Positions 8,540 to 16,438 of a stretch of DNA of 64,000 nt are shown piece by piece (the stretch's first letter is position 1; each line of letters starts with the position of its first letter). The translations under genes and the position numbers were made by a program. This stretch comes from DASVRA01 sp036388855 (GTDB taxonomy: Bacteria; Pseudomonadota; Alphaproteobacteria; Caulobacterales; Caulobacteraceae). Below the pieces are notes generated by a model. That model made no database searches and was not told the DNA's origin. It saw only the letters and a program-made list of their open reading frames with translations. Location of the stretch: positions 109,935-173,934 of the forward strand of contig DASVRA010000024.1 in NCBI GenBank assembly GCA_036388855.1, written 5' to 3'.

Positions 8540-9040
8540 ATGTCTGCTTGCCGCCTCCCGCGCCTGGTCGCCCTCGGCCTTTGCGCCTTAGTGACGCCCG
8601 CGGCCGCACAGACGACTGCGGCCCCGCCGCGCGGGCCGACTCCCGAGCAGGTCCAGGCGGTGCAGGGGCTCACGCCTTCCGAGCAGGCGCGGCGCGAGGC
8701 GCTGTACGGGCCGGGCTGGCAGTACAGGGTGGCGCCGCCCGACCCGACCGACCGCAACCGCGATCCGCAGCCGGAGGACCTGTCCAACATCGACCTGCGC
8801 CTGCGCACCGACGAGATCAGCATGACCCGGCTGCGCGACGCCGAACTCGCGCGGGAGAACGCGGTGGTGTTCTCCATCGAGCCGGCGCTGCCCTACGACT
8901 GGGAGCGCGAAAAGGTGACCTTCGCCTTCGTGCGCGACTTCCACCCCTTCCGCGCGGTGCGGGACGCCAATCCGTTGCACGACCTGCACCCGTTCCGCAG
9001 CCTGCGCGACGCGATCATGTGGGTTCCGGAAAGGTTCTGA
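8540..9040 (+). CDS. Exported hypothetical protein
   Basis: A 166-residue protein. I chose ATG 8540 because it gives a clean signal peptide (MSACRLPRLVALGLCALV, cleavage after AAAQ). The open frame extends upstream without a plausible start. The mature protein is Arg/Asp/Pro-rich, contains PEQVQAVQGLTPSEQARREALYG, and ends FRSLRDAIMWVPERF. A near-repeat occurs at the end: FHPFRAVRDANPLHD and LHPFRSLRDAI. No family recognised. It is 9 bases ahead of the metallopeptidase gene, so they are probably co-transcribed. Confidence 0.55.
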   Translation: MSACRLPRLVALGLCALVTPAAAQTTAAPPRGPTPEQVQAVQGLTPSEQARREALYGPGWQYRVAPPDPTDRNRDPQPEDLSNIDLRLRTDEISMTRLRDAELARENAVVFSIEPALPYDWEREKVTFAFVRDFHPFRAVRDANPLHDLHPFRSLRDAIMWVPERF

Positions 9041-9049
9041 GGAGACGCC

Positions 9050-9907
9050 ATGCGCTGGGAACAGGGGCCGCGAAGCTCGAACGTCGAAGACCGCCGCGGC
9101 ATGGGCATGGGGCCCATGGCCATCGGCGGCGGGGGTTTAGGCGCGGTGGTGCTGGTGGTGCTGTCGCTGCTGTTTGGGGCCGACCCGCGCGAGGTGCTGC
9201 AGCAGACGCAAGGGGCGGCCCCGGTCGAGCAGCGCCAGCCGGGCCAGCCGCGCGCCGACGACAAGCTGGCGGACTTCTCCTCGGCGGTGCTGGCGCGCAC
9301 CGAGCAGGTGTGGGGCAAGCAGTTCAGCGAACGCGGCGAACGCTACACGCCTCCGACCTTAGTGCTGTACGACAACTACACCCAGACGGCCTGCGGCAAC
9401 GGCCAGGCGGCGATGGGGCCGTTCTACTGCCCGCTGGACCGCAAGCTCTATATCGACCTCAGCTTCTTCCGTGAACTGGACCGCCGTTTCGGCGCGCCGG
9501 GCGATTTCGCGGCGGCCTATGTGATCGCCCATGAGGTGGGCCACCACGTGCAGACTCTGATGGGCGTCTCCGATCAGGTGCGCCGCGCGCAGCAGCGGGC
9601 GGGCCGCGTAGGGGCCAACCAGCTGTCGGTGCGCATGGAGCTGCAGGCGGACTGCCTCGCGGGCGTGTGGGCGCGCCAGGCGAACGCCGACGGACAGGTG
9701 TTGGAGCCCGGCGACATCGACGAGGCCATGGCCGCGGCCGCCTCCGTGGGCGACGACACTCTCCAGCGGGCGTCGGGGCGGGCGGTGGCGCCGGACGCCT
9801 TCACCCACGGCAGCTCCGCCCAGCGGCAGCAGTGGTTCAACACCGGCTACGGCAGCGGCCGCATGGAGGCCTGCGACACCTTCAACTCGCCGGACGGGCG
9901 GGCTTGA
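9050..9907 (+). CDS. ypfJ: Neutral zinc metallopeptidase, YpfJ family
   Basis: A 285-residue protein with one N-terminal membrane segment (about residues 22-42, GGGGLGAVVLVVLSLLFG) and an outward-facing peptidase domain. The zinc motif HEVGHH is at residue 161. The second-half block RMELQADCLAGVWA carries the Glu typical of the third ligand. The YTPPTLVLYDNYTQTACG block is typical of the family (COG2321). Natural substrates are unknown. It overlaps the following DUF488 gene by 4 bases (TTGA). Confidence 0.9.
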   Translation: MRWEQGPRSSNVEDRRGMGMGPMAIGGGGLGAVVLVVLSLLFGADPREVLQQTQGAAPVEQRQPGQPRADDKLADFSSAVLARTEQVWGKQFSERGERYTPPTLVLYDNYTQTACGNGQAAMGPFYCPLDRKLYIDLSFFRELDRRFGAPGDFAAAYVIAHEVGHHVQTLMGVSDQVRRAQQRAGRVGANQLSVRMELQADCLAGVWARQANADGQVLEPGDIDEAMAAAASVGDDTLQRASGRAVAPDAFTHGSSAQRQQWFNTGYGSGRMEACDTFNSPDGRA

Positions 9908-10344
9908 GGGCCCAGCGCCTGGCCACGATCGGCTATGAGACCGCCACCCTCGACGAGGTGATCGGGAAGCTCAGGGACGCCGGCGTCGAGTTGCTCCTCG
10001 ATGTGCGCGCCGTCGCCTCTTCCCGGCGCGCCGGCTTCTCCAAGTCGCTGCTGGCGGGTAGCCTTGCGCAGGCCGGCGTCGATTACCTGCACCTGCGCGC
10101 GCTCGGCACGCCCAAGTCGGGGCGGGAGGCGGCGCGGGCGGGACGCACGACGGAGATGGAGGCGATCTATGGGGAGCACCTCCTGACGCCGGAGGCGCAG
10201 ATGCAGCTGGCGCAGGCGGCGGAGCTGGCGGAGCAGCGGCCCTCGGCCCTGCTCTGCTACGAGGCCGACGCGGCCCACTGCCACCGCCGAATTGTGGCCG
10301 ATGAGATCCGGCGGCGGACAGGCCTGGAGGTCGTGGACCTCTAG
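9904..10344 (+). CDS. DUF488 domain protein
   Basis: A 146-residue protein of the DUF488 family. Typical blocks are ATIGYETATLDEVIGKL, LLLDVRAVASSRRAGFS, YLHLRALGTPK and the signature LLCYEADAAHCHRRIVAD with its Cys-His-Cys-His pattern. I set the start at TTG 9904, which overlaps the ypfJ stop (TTGA), because homology begins at once after it. No ATG exists near. Function unproven. The last 4 bases overlap the convergent pentapeptide gene. Confidence 0.8.
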   Translation: MRAQRLATIGYETATLDEVIGKLRDAGVELLLDVRAVASSRRAGFSKSLLAGSLAQAGVDYLHLRALGTPKSGREAARAGRTTEMEAIYGEHLLTPEAQMQLAQAAELAEQRPSALLCYEADAAHCHRRIVADEIRRRTGLEVVDL

Positions 10345-11546
10345 ACTTCCCGTTCGGCCCCCGACAGGTCCGCGTCGTCCAAATTGGCGCCGTGCAGGTC
10401 GGCCTCCAGCAGGCGCGCCTGGCGCAGGTTGGCGCCCGACAGGTCCGCCTGCCTGAGCTTGGCGCGGCAGAGGTCGGCGCGAATGCGCCGGCCGGGATCG
10501 ATGGCGAGCGGCGACAGGTCGGCTCCGGCAAGGTTGGCGCGGGTGAGGTCGGCGCCGGAGAGCCGCGCGCCCCGCAGGTCGGCGCCGGAAAGGTCGCAGC
10601 CGCGCAGGTCGGCGCCGGAGAGGTCGGCGCCCTGCAGGTGCGCTTCGCGCATCGGCAGGCCGAAGAACACCGCGCGCGGCGCGACCAGGGCCGTCAGCCG
10701 CCGGCCCGCCAGGCTGCGCAGGGCGCGGAAGTCGGCGTCGGGCGCGCGGACGGCTTGCCCTTCCGCGCCGCCGGTGTCGGACCAGCGCTCGTGCGCGGCA
10801 ATCATCTGATGCAGCGGCTGGTCGTCGACGAAGACGATCGGCGGCGGCGCCTGGAGCGCGCCGGCCGTGTCGGCGGCGGCAAGGTCGGCGGCATCGACCG
10901 AGGTCTTGACCAGCACGGCGCGGCGGAGTGAGGCGCCCTGGAGATCCGCGCCGTAAAGGTCGGCGGAGCTCAGGTCCGCGCCGTCTAGCACCGCGTTGTT
11001 CATCCGCGCGCGAGACAGCCGCGCTCCCGACAGGTCCGCGTCGGTGAAGTCGGTGGAGATGGAGACGGCGCCGGAGACCTCCGCGCCCGCGAGGTTGGCG
11101 TCTCGGGTGACGGCGTAGCCGAGGCCGGAGCTGTTGTCGTCGTGGCGCAGGATGCGCAGGCCGCGCTCTTCGTCCTTCACCGCAATCAGGCCCTCGCGCA
11201 GGTCGCTCTCGGCGAGATCCGCGCGGGCGAGGTTGGCGCCGCGCAGGCAGGCGCCGCGCAGGTCGGCCCGCACCAGCGTGGCGTCGCGCAGGTCGGCGTC
11301 GGAGAGGTCGGCGCCGTAGAGCACGGCGGAATCCAGCCGCGCGCCGCGCAGGGTCGCGCCGTGGAGCCGCGCGCCGGTCAGCTCGGCCTGGCTGAGGTCG
11401 GCGCCTTCCAGGTCGAAGTTCGACAGGTCCAGGTGGCTGAAGTTGGCCCTGCGCCCGCCGGCCCGGCCCTTGAGGTAGCGGGCGTGCGCGTCCAGCGCGC
11501 GGCGGACGTCGCCGTAGTCGACGGGGCGGAGGAGGGGCGAGGCCAT
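10341..11546 (-). CDS. Pentapeptide-repeat protein
   Basis: A 401-residue protein built from A(D/N)LxX pentapeptides, which fold as a right-handed quadrilateral beta-helix. Repeats run at about residues 40-118, 150-220 and 310-398 (for example LSGADLRGCDLSGADLRGA). Two non-repeat inserts interrupt them: a short one near 120-145 (VKDEERGLRILRHDDNS) and a longer one near 225-300 containing VFVDDQPLHQMIAAHERWSD. Function not known; some relatives protect DNA gyrase, but nothing here shows that. It lies 45 bases after corA on the same strand. Confidence 0.9.
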   Translation of the reverse strand: MASPLLRPVDYGDVRRALDAHARYLKGRAGGRRANFSHLDLSNFDLEGADLSQAELTGARLHGATLRGARLDSAVLYGADLSDADLRDATLVRADLRGACLRGANLARADLAESDLREGLIAVKDEERGLRILRHDDNSSGLGYAVTRDANLAGAEVSGAVSISTDFTDADLSGARLSRARMNNAVLDGADLSSADLYGADLQGASLRRAVLVKTSVDAADLAAADTAGALQAPPPIVFVDDQPLHQMIAAHERWSDTGGAEGQAVRAPDADFRALRSLAGRRLTALVAPRAVFFGLPMREAHLQGADLSGADLRGCDLSGADLRGARLSGADLTRANLAGADLSPLAIDPGRRIRADLCRAKLRQADLSGANLRQARLLEADLHGANLDDADLSGAEREV

Positions 11547-11591
11547 GGCGCGCGCCCAAGCTGAGCGGCGCCGCTTAAGGAAGCGTTGGCG

Positions 11592-12557
11592 CTACAGCCA
11601 GCCCTTGCGCTTGAACCAGAGGATCGAGACCAGCACCGAGCCGACGATCAGGGCCCAGGCGAACGGATAGCCGTACTCCCAGTGCAGTTCGGGCATCACC
11701 GCGAAGTTCATGCCGTAGATGCCCGCGATCAGCGTGGGCGGCAGGAACAGCACCGCGGCGATGGAGAAGATCTTGGTGATCTCGTTCTGCTGCACGCTGA
11801 TCAGCCCCAGCGCCGCCTCCAGCATGAAGCTGATGTTGGAGGAGAGGTAGGTCGAGTGCTCCAGCAGCGATTGCACGTCGCGCTGGAGCGAGCGCAGCTC
11901 GGCGCGCAATTCGGTGTCGGCCTCGACCTGCCCGGCCAGCATGGAGAAGCCGATCATGCGGCCGAGGCTGACCAGGCTCTCGTGCGCCTTGGCGTTCAGC
12001 CTCTGGTGCTGGCCCAGGCGCGCCAGGATCGGTTCGAAGCCGAGGTTGCGCGGACGGGCGAAGATGATGGCCGAGGTCTTTTCCACCTCCGCAGCCGTCT
12101 GCTCAAGGATGTCGGCGGTGCGGTCGACGATGGCGTCCACCAGGCTGACGAACACCTTGGCCCCGCTGCAGCAGAGCGCCGGCTGGCGGCCCGCCTGGGC
12201 GGCGAACTGGACGAAGGAGCTGGGCTCGTCGTAGCGGATGGTGACCAGCCGCTCGCCGGTGAGGACGAAGGTGATCGGGGCGGCCGTCGCGGTCCCCGCC
12301 GCCGCGTCGCTGCGGCACAGCACGACGGCGGTCATGAAGGTGGCGTCGTTTTCGCGGTAAAGGCGGCTGGACGCCTCGATCTCGGCCATGTCCTCGCGGG
12401 TGGGGAGTTCGAGACCGAGTCCGCGCTCGATGGCGAGTTCCTCGGGCCGGGTAGGCTGGACCAGCTCGATCCAGATCGCGTCCTCGGGCAACGCCGGCTG
12501 CGCGCCGGCCGGCGGGGTTTCGAAGGCGCGAGTGTTGCGCCGCCAGATCTTCAGCAT
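11592..12557 (-). CDS. corA: CorA-type magnesium/cobalt transporter
   Basis: A 321-residue CorA-family channel of the inner membrane. The long cytoplasmic N-terminal domain is followed by two membrane helices near the C-terminus. The loop signature YGMNF is at about residue 283, between helix 1 (AAVLFLPPTLIAGIYGMNF) and helix 2 (YPFAWALIVGSVLVSILWF). The tail KRKGWL is basic, as expected. Residues 1-15 (MLKIWRRNTRAFETP) are the usual start. It lies in a same-strand run with the CHAP protein upstream and the pentapeptide protein downstream. Confidence 0.92.
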   Translation of the reverse strand: MLKIWRRNTRAFETPPAGAQPALPEDAIWIELVQPTRPEELAIERGLGLELPTREDMAEIEASSRLYRENDATFMTAVVLCRSDAAAGTATAAPITFVLTGERLVTIRYDEPSSFVQFAAQAGRQPALCCSGAKVFVSLVDAIVDRTADILEQTAAEVEKTSAIIFARPRNLGFEPILARLGQHQRLNAKAHESLVSLGRMIGFSMLAGQVEADTELRAELRSLQRDVQSLLEHSTYLSSNISFMLEAALGLISVQQNEITKIFSIAAVLFLPPTLIAGIYGMNFAVMPELHWEYGYPFAWALIVGSVLVSILWFKRKGWL

Positions 12558-12615
12558 CCGCCTGTCCTCAGCGCGGCCCGGGCACCGTCGCGCAGCGGAG
12601 CCTTAGCGGCGCGGG

Positions 12616-13278
12616 CTATTTGTCGGAAGTCTGAGTGGCGGCTTCGAACAGGTCGCCGATTCGGTCGCCGGTCTGGGCTCCGGCGCGCAGGATGGTCTGC
12701 ATCGGCGAGCCGACGGTCGGCTGCATGGCTGAGGAGACCTGGCCGACGGCGGTGCGCGCCACCTGCATCGCGGCGGAGCCTGCGGCGGCGGGCGAGTTGT
12801 TGAGCGCGGTGCGGTAGATGAAGCCGTGGGTCGGATACGAGGTGGTGCCGAGGTCCTTCAGCGGGTCGTACCAGACCTTCACCTGGGTCCAGTCGCCGCG
12901 CGGGGAGACGTCCACCACGGTGACGTCCTTCTCGATCTGCCCGCGCGCGCCGCCGATTCGCGACCAGTTGGCGTGGGTGACCTGGATCACCCGCTCGGTC
13001 AGCACGTGCGACACCACCGCGACATGGCCGAGGCGCATGGAGCCGGTCTGCTTGAAGGCCAGGACCGCGCCCTCCTGGGGGGTGTTGCCGCGGGCGTATT
13101 TGCCGGCGGCCTTGGACCACCAGGTCCAGGCGTCGCCGAAGATTTCGATGCCGGTGAACAGACGGGCGAAGTAGGCGCACTGCCAGTAGTCCTGGGCCTG
13201 GGCCCCGGTCGCGCCTGTGAAGGAGAGGGCCAGCGCAGCCGCAAAGGCTCCGGCGACGGTCCTTGCCCGTTTCTGCAT
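12616..13278 (-). CDS. CHAP-domain peptidoglycan amidase-like protein
   Basis: A 220-residue exported protein. ATG 13278 gives a good signal peptide (MQKRARTVAGAFAAALALS, cleavage near AQA); the open frame continues 24 residues upstream without support. A CHAP domain follows: the catalytic Cys is in YWQCAYFARLF, the His in RLGHVAVVSHV, and a polar residue in VTHANWSRIGG. CHAP enzymes cut peptide or amide bonds in peptidoglycan. The C-terminal 60 residues are low-complexity Ala/Gly/Thr with no domain. Probably periplasmic. Confidence 0.82.
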   Translation of the reverse strand: MQKRARTVAGAFAAALALSFTGATGAQAQDYWQCAYFARLFTGIEIFGDAWTWWSKAAGKYARGNTPQEGAVLAFKQTGSMRLGHVAVVSHVLTERVIQVTHANWSRIGGARGQIEKDVTVVDVSPRGDWTQVKVWYDPLKDLGTTSYPTHGFIYRTALNNSPAAAGSAAMQVARTAVGQVSSAMQPTVGSPMQTILRAGAQTGDRIGDLFEAATQTSDK

Positions 13279-13346
13279 GCTGTGGAACTCCGCCCGACTT
13301 CCAAGCTCTGGGGTAACCATCCCGCCCAAGTATGAAAAGAGGGTTG

Positions 13347-14441
13347 TCATGCGGTGCGCGCTTCTGCCGCCCCAAGGGCGAAGCGCGGGGCGCGGGCCCT
13401 GAGCAGCCGGCGCGCGGGCCGCTCAACCAGGTGGTGCGCCACCGCCGCAACGGGGATCACCGACAGCACGAAGACCAGCCAAAGCAACGGCGGCAGTTTT
13501 TCCGAGCCAACCATGGGCAGTTTGGCCGCAGCGTTGACCACCACCAGCTGCCAGGGAATGGCCACCATGTAGACGGCGTAACTGACCTCTCCCAGATACA
13601 CGAGGATCGGGCTCGATCCGACGGGAGAACCGTTGCGGACCGCCGCGGCCAGGAACAGGATCAGTAATCCGCCCGCGACGACCACCACCCCGTCGAGCGC
13701 GTCAAGCTGGGCCGCCAGCGCAAGTCCCGCGAGCGACAGCGCCACCCCGGCCAGCGCGGTTGTGCGACTCTGAACCGCACCTGAACGCCACACGAGATAG
13801 AGCGCGCAGCCGAGCGCGAAGCACGGCACGATCCGCAACGCCCCCCAGGCGAAAGTCGCCTCGGTCAGCGGAAAGTCGGCGATTCGCTGGAACGCCGCGT
13901 AGAGCGCGAACATCGCGGCGGTCGCGGCTGCGGCGGCAAGGCGCGGGCGGGCGCGCAGCTTGATCGCGGCCCAGGCGAAGGCGGGGAAGGTGACGTAGGC
14001 GAACCACTCGGCGGAGATCGACCACGAGGGATGGTTCCATCCCGCGACATTGGTGAAGCCCCAGGCGTGCAGCATCAACAGGTGCGCGGGCAGCGCCCGC
14101 CAGGCCAGGGTGTTCTCGTCGACGCTCATGCCGAGCGCCAGCGCCGCCAGGCCCAGCACCGCCACCCCCGCCAGCGTCGCCAGATGCAGCGGATAGACCC
14201 GCGCGATTCGCGCCCAGAGGAAGGAGCCGTAGCGCAGCCGCCCGGCCTCAGCTTGGGGCAGATAGACGTGGCAGAGGATAAAGCCGGAGAGGACGAAGAA
14301 CACCTCCACGCCGAGGAACCCGCGCTCGACGATGCGCGGCGTGCCCGTGGCGGCGAGGTTCGGCCAATAGTCGAACAGCACCACCCACATGGCCGCGAAG
14401 AACCTGAGGCTGGTCAGCGATTTCAGGTGCTCGGCCGGCAT
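13347..14441 (-). CDS. Acyltransferase family 3 membrane protein
   Basis: A 364-residue protein with about ten membrane segments. The N-terminal signature LTSLRFFAAMWVVLFDYWP and the block FLGVEVFFVLSGFILCHVYLP are diagnostic of acyltransferase 3 (OafA/NodX-like). These enzymes O-acylate sugars or other surface molecules. The catalytic His usual in the first helix (H in RxxAAxxVxxxH) is replaced here by Asp-Tyr (VLFDYW), which is unusual. It starts at ATG 14441. The acceptor is unknown. Confidence 0.85.
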   Translation of the reverse strand: MPAEHLKSLTSLRFFAAMWVVLFDYWPNLAATGTPRIVERGFLGVEVFFVLSGFILCHVYLPQAEAGRLRYGSFLWARIARVYPLHLATLAGVAVLGLAALALGMSVDENTLAWRALPAHLLMLHAWGFTNVAGWNHPSWSISAEWFAYVTFPAFAWAAIKLRARPRLAAAAATAAMFALYAAFQRIADFPLTEATFAWGALRIVPCFALGCALYLVWRSGAVQSRTTALAGVALSLAGLALAAQLDALDGVVVVAGGLLILFLAAAVRNGSPVGSSPILVYLGEVSYAVYMVAIPWQLVVVNAAAKLPMVGSEKLPPLLWLVFVLSVIPVAAVAHHLVERPARRLLRARAPRFALGAAEARTA

Positions 14442-14545
14442 GGCGCCTCTTTGGGGCAGGGGAGAGGACTCGCCGCTTCCAGAGCAGTTCGCGTGCCATG
14501 GGAATGCAGCTGGTAGTCCGCCCCCCGCTCAGGCCGCTCAGCAGG

Positions 14546-14580
14546 AAGCCCCGCCCTGAGCTTGTCGAAGGGCGAGGCTT
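14546..14580. repeat. REP-like palindromic element
   Basis: Imperfect inverted repeat with 12-base arms (14546-14557 and 14569-14580, one mismatch) around an 11-base core. It contains the well-known core CCCTGAGCTTGTCGAAGGG, a dispersed extragenic palindrome of many proteobacteria. It lies in the 175-base gap between the acyltransferase start and the gene at 14617. I saw no second copy in the window. Confidence 0.75.
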
Positions 14581-14616
14581 CGGTCCAAGACGGGCGGGAA
14601 CGCGGGAGAAGACCCC

Positions 14617-15051
14617 TTGATCGACGACCTGATCGCCCAGTCCGCGCAGGGCACGGGCCTGCCGCCCGATAAGGCGCGCTTCGCCCTGGCCTCGGCCCTG
14701 TCGCTGATGGACCGCCACGCCGACCAGAAGAAGATGGCCGACCTCTACGCCGGCGTGCCCGACGCCCGCGCCCTCTCGGCCGAGGCCCCCGCGCCGAAGA
14801 AGGCCGGCGGCCTGATGGGCGGGATGATGAAGCTCGGCGGCGCCTCGGGCGCGGCGCTTTCGGACGCCATGGCCATGAACGGGGCCCTCACCGCCCAGGG
14901 CGTCACCACCAATCACCTGAAGAAGCTCCTCCCTCTCGCCTGCGAGTGGGTGAAGGCCAAGACGGGCCGCGACCTTCTGGGCGAAGCCATGATGTCCATC
15001 CCCGGCGTCGGCGCCCTGATGAGCGGTAAGGGCGGCGAGGCGAAGGCTTAA
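14617..15051 (+). CDS. Hypothetical protein, DUF2780-like
   Basis: A 144-residue protein starting at TTG 14617 with GGGAGA upstream. It begins MIDDLIAQSAQGTGLPPDKA, has a Gly/Met-rich middle (AGGLMGGMMKLGGASG), and ends VGALMSGKGGEAKA. The pattern of a helical N-terminal half, a glycine linker and a LLPLACEWVKAKTG helix recalls DUF2780/DUF2267-type proteins, but the match is weak. No signal peptide. The next gene starts 3 bases later, so the two are co-transcribed. Confidence 0.5.
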   Translation: MIDDLIAQSAQGTGLPPDKARFALASALSLMDRHADQKKMADLYAGVPDARALSAEAPAPKKAGGLMGGMMKLGGASGAALSDAMAMNGALTAQGVTTNHLKKLLPLACEWVKAKTGRDLLGEAMMSIPGVGALMSGKGGEAKA

Positions 15052-15054
15052 GGC

Positions 15055-15855
15055 GTGGTCGCCCTCGCCTGGCTTCTTGCCGCGGCCGTGGCCGGCGCCC
15101 CTGCTGTGCAGAAGGACGCGCCGCCCGAATGGTTGGTCAAGCCAACCGAGGAGCAGATCTGGTGGGCCTACCCTCCCACGGCTGGCAGATCCCTCATGGG
15201 CGGCAAGGCTAGGATCCGGTGCCGGGTCCAGACCAACGGCCTGGCCTCTGGATGCGAGGTTCTTTCCGAAGATCCGCCCGGCTGGGGTTTTGGGGCAGCG
15301 GCCTTGGGAATGACCTCCCTGTTTCGCTTCAGCCCTCGCATACACGGCGGCAAGCCGGTCGAGGACAGCATCACCACCACGATCACCTTCAGCCCTGGCG
15401 AGAGACCTTCAGGGCCGCCTCCCTCGGCCGAACAGCTCTCCGTCGCGCGCCGACTGGTGGAGGCAATGGATGTGCCGGCGGGCTTCAAGCAAGGCTTCAA
15501 GGCCTACCTGTCGCAACAATTTGAATTTGATGAGCGGGACCAACCGCTCAGCCCTGAAGAGCGGAAAGTGGCTGCCGAGGCGCTGGAGGACGTTTGGGCG
15601 CAGTATTCGGAGAGGATGCTGGGCAACCTGGCCGACGCCTTGGCGCGTCGCCTCACAAGGGAAGAGATGGAGGCGGGGATCGCGTTCGAGGAGAGTCCCA
15701 CCGGACGAAAGCTCCGCGCCCAGGCGCGGCTCGCCAGCCGTGAGGCGGGGGTCTTGTCCGACCCGCTGGTCGAAGAGCAGAAACGGGCACTCCGCGCGCG
15801 CTTCTGTGAGAAGCTGCGGGCATCGCCACGCTGCTTCAACCCCGACGCGACCTGA
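15055..15855 (+). CDS. Exported TonB C-terminal-like domain protein
   Basis: A 266-residue protein with a GTG start at 15055, 3 bases after the previous stop. Residues 1-17 are a signal peptide (MVALAWLLAAAVAGAPA). Residues about 35-115 match a TonB C-terminal fold: GKARIRCRVQTNGLASGCEV, then AALGMTSLFRFSPRIHGGKPV, then TTITFSP. The rest (about 125-266) is helical and contains LVEAMDVPAGFKQGFKAYL and a part like DUF2059. It lacks the N-terminal anchor and Pro-rich spacer of true TonB, so energy transduction is unlikely. Role unknown. Confidence 0.65.
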   Translation: MVALAWLLAAAVAGAPAVQKDAPPEWLVKPTEEQIWWAYPPTAGRSLMGGKARIRCRVQTNGLASGCEVLSEDPPGWGFGAAALGMTSLFRFSPRIHGGKPVEDSITTTITFSPGERPSGPPPSAEQLSVARRLVEAMDVPAGFKQGFKAYLSQQFEFDERDQPLSPEERKVAAEALEDVWAQYSERMLGNLADALARRLTREEMEAGIAFEESPTGRKLRAQARLASREAGVLSDPLVEEQKRALRARFCEKLRASPRCFNPDAT

Positions 15856-15886
15856 CTTGTCACCCCTGTCGGCGCGACGCGAAGCC

Positions 15887-16372
15887 TTAAGCAGCCGGCG
15901 CGGCGCAGCCCTTCAGCACCTCCCCGCCTAGCGTCACCACCGCCTTGTAGGGGTAGACCCGGTCGCTCATTCCATCTGAGCAGGCGCTCCGCGTCAGCTC
16001 GATCGCCAGCGTCTTGCCTTGTGCCGACACCCGCCATGACGCGCCCTTCGCCGTGACCGAGGCGCCGGGATTGGACGCGCTGAGCGTCGGCCGTTCGGCG
16101 CCCGACAAGGTGATCACTCGTGCGCGGATTTCCCCGCCCCAGAAGGGTTCCGTTCCGAGCAGGTTCAGCGGCCGCCCCCACTCGCTCGCCCCCTCGGAAG
16201 CTGCGGGACCGGCGGCAGGTGGGGCGGACGGCGCCTCCGCCGAGGGAGCCGCGGCGGCTTCGGATGCTCGCACCGGCGCGGATGCAGTGGCGGCGGGAGG
16301 CGCGGCCGGCGCTTCGGCCCTGCCGCAGGCGGCGAGGCCCAGTAGCGCAAGGAGTGGCAGTTCAGGCTTCAT
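15887..16372 (-). CDS. Lipoprotein with COG3650-like domain
   Basis: A 161-residue protein. The ATG at 16372 gives MKPELPLLALLGLAACG, a lipoprotein signal with lipobox LAAC (Cys 16). An Ala/Pro-rich linker spans about residues 18-60. The C-terminal domain has RPLNLLGTEPFWGGEIRA and ACSDGMSDRVYPYKAVV, as in COG3650/MliC-like envelope proteins. It is divergent from the methyltransferase gene, with a 66-base gap. Function not known. Confidence 0.7.
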   Translation of the reverse strand: MKPELPLLALLGLAACGRAEAPAAPPAATASAPVRASEAAAAPSAEAPSAPPAAGPAASEGASEWGRPLNLLGTEPFWGGEIRARVITLSGAERPTLSASNPGASVTAKGASWRVSAQGKTLAIELTRSACSDGMSDRVYPYKAVVTLGGEVLKGCAAPAA

Positions 16373-16438
16373 GCGGCCAGCATAGCACGCGCGGCTCCGA
16401 TGCTCGCCAGGCGGGGCGGCGGCGCCTAAGCTCAAGCC

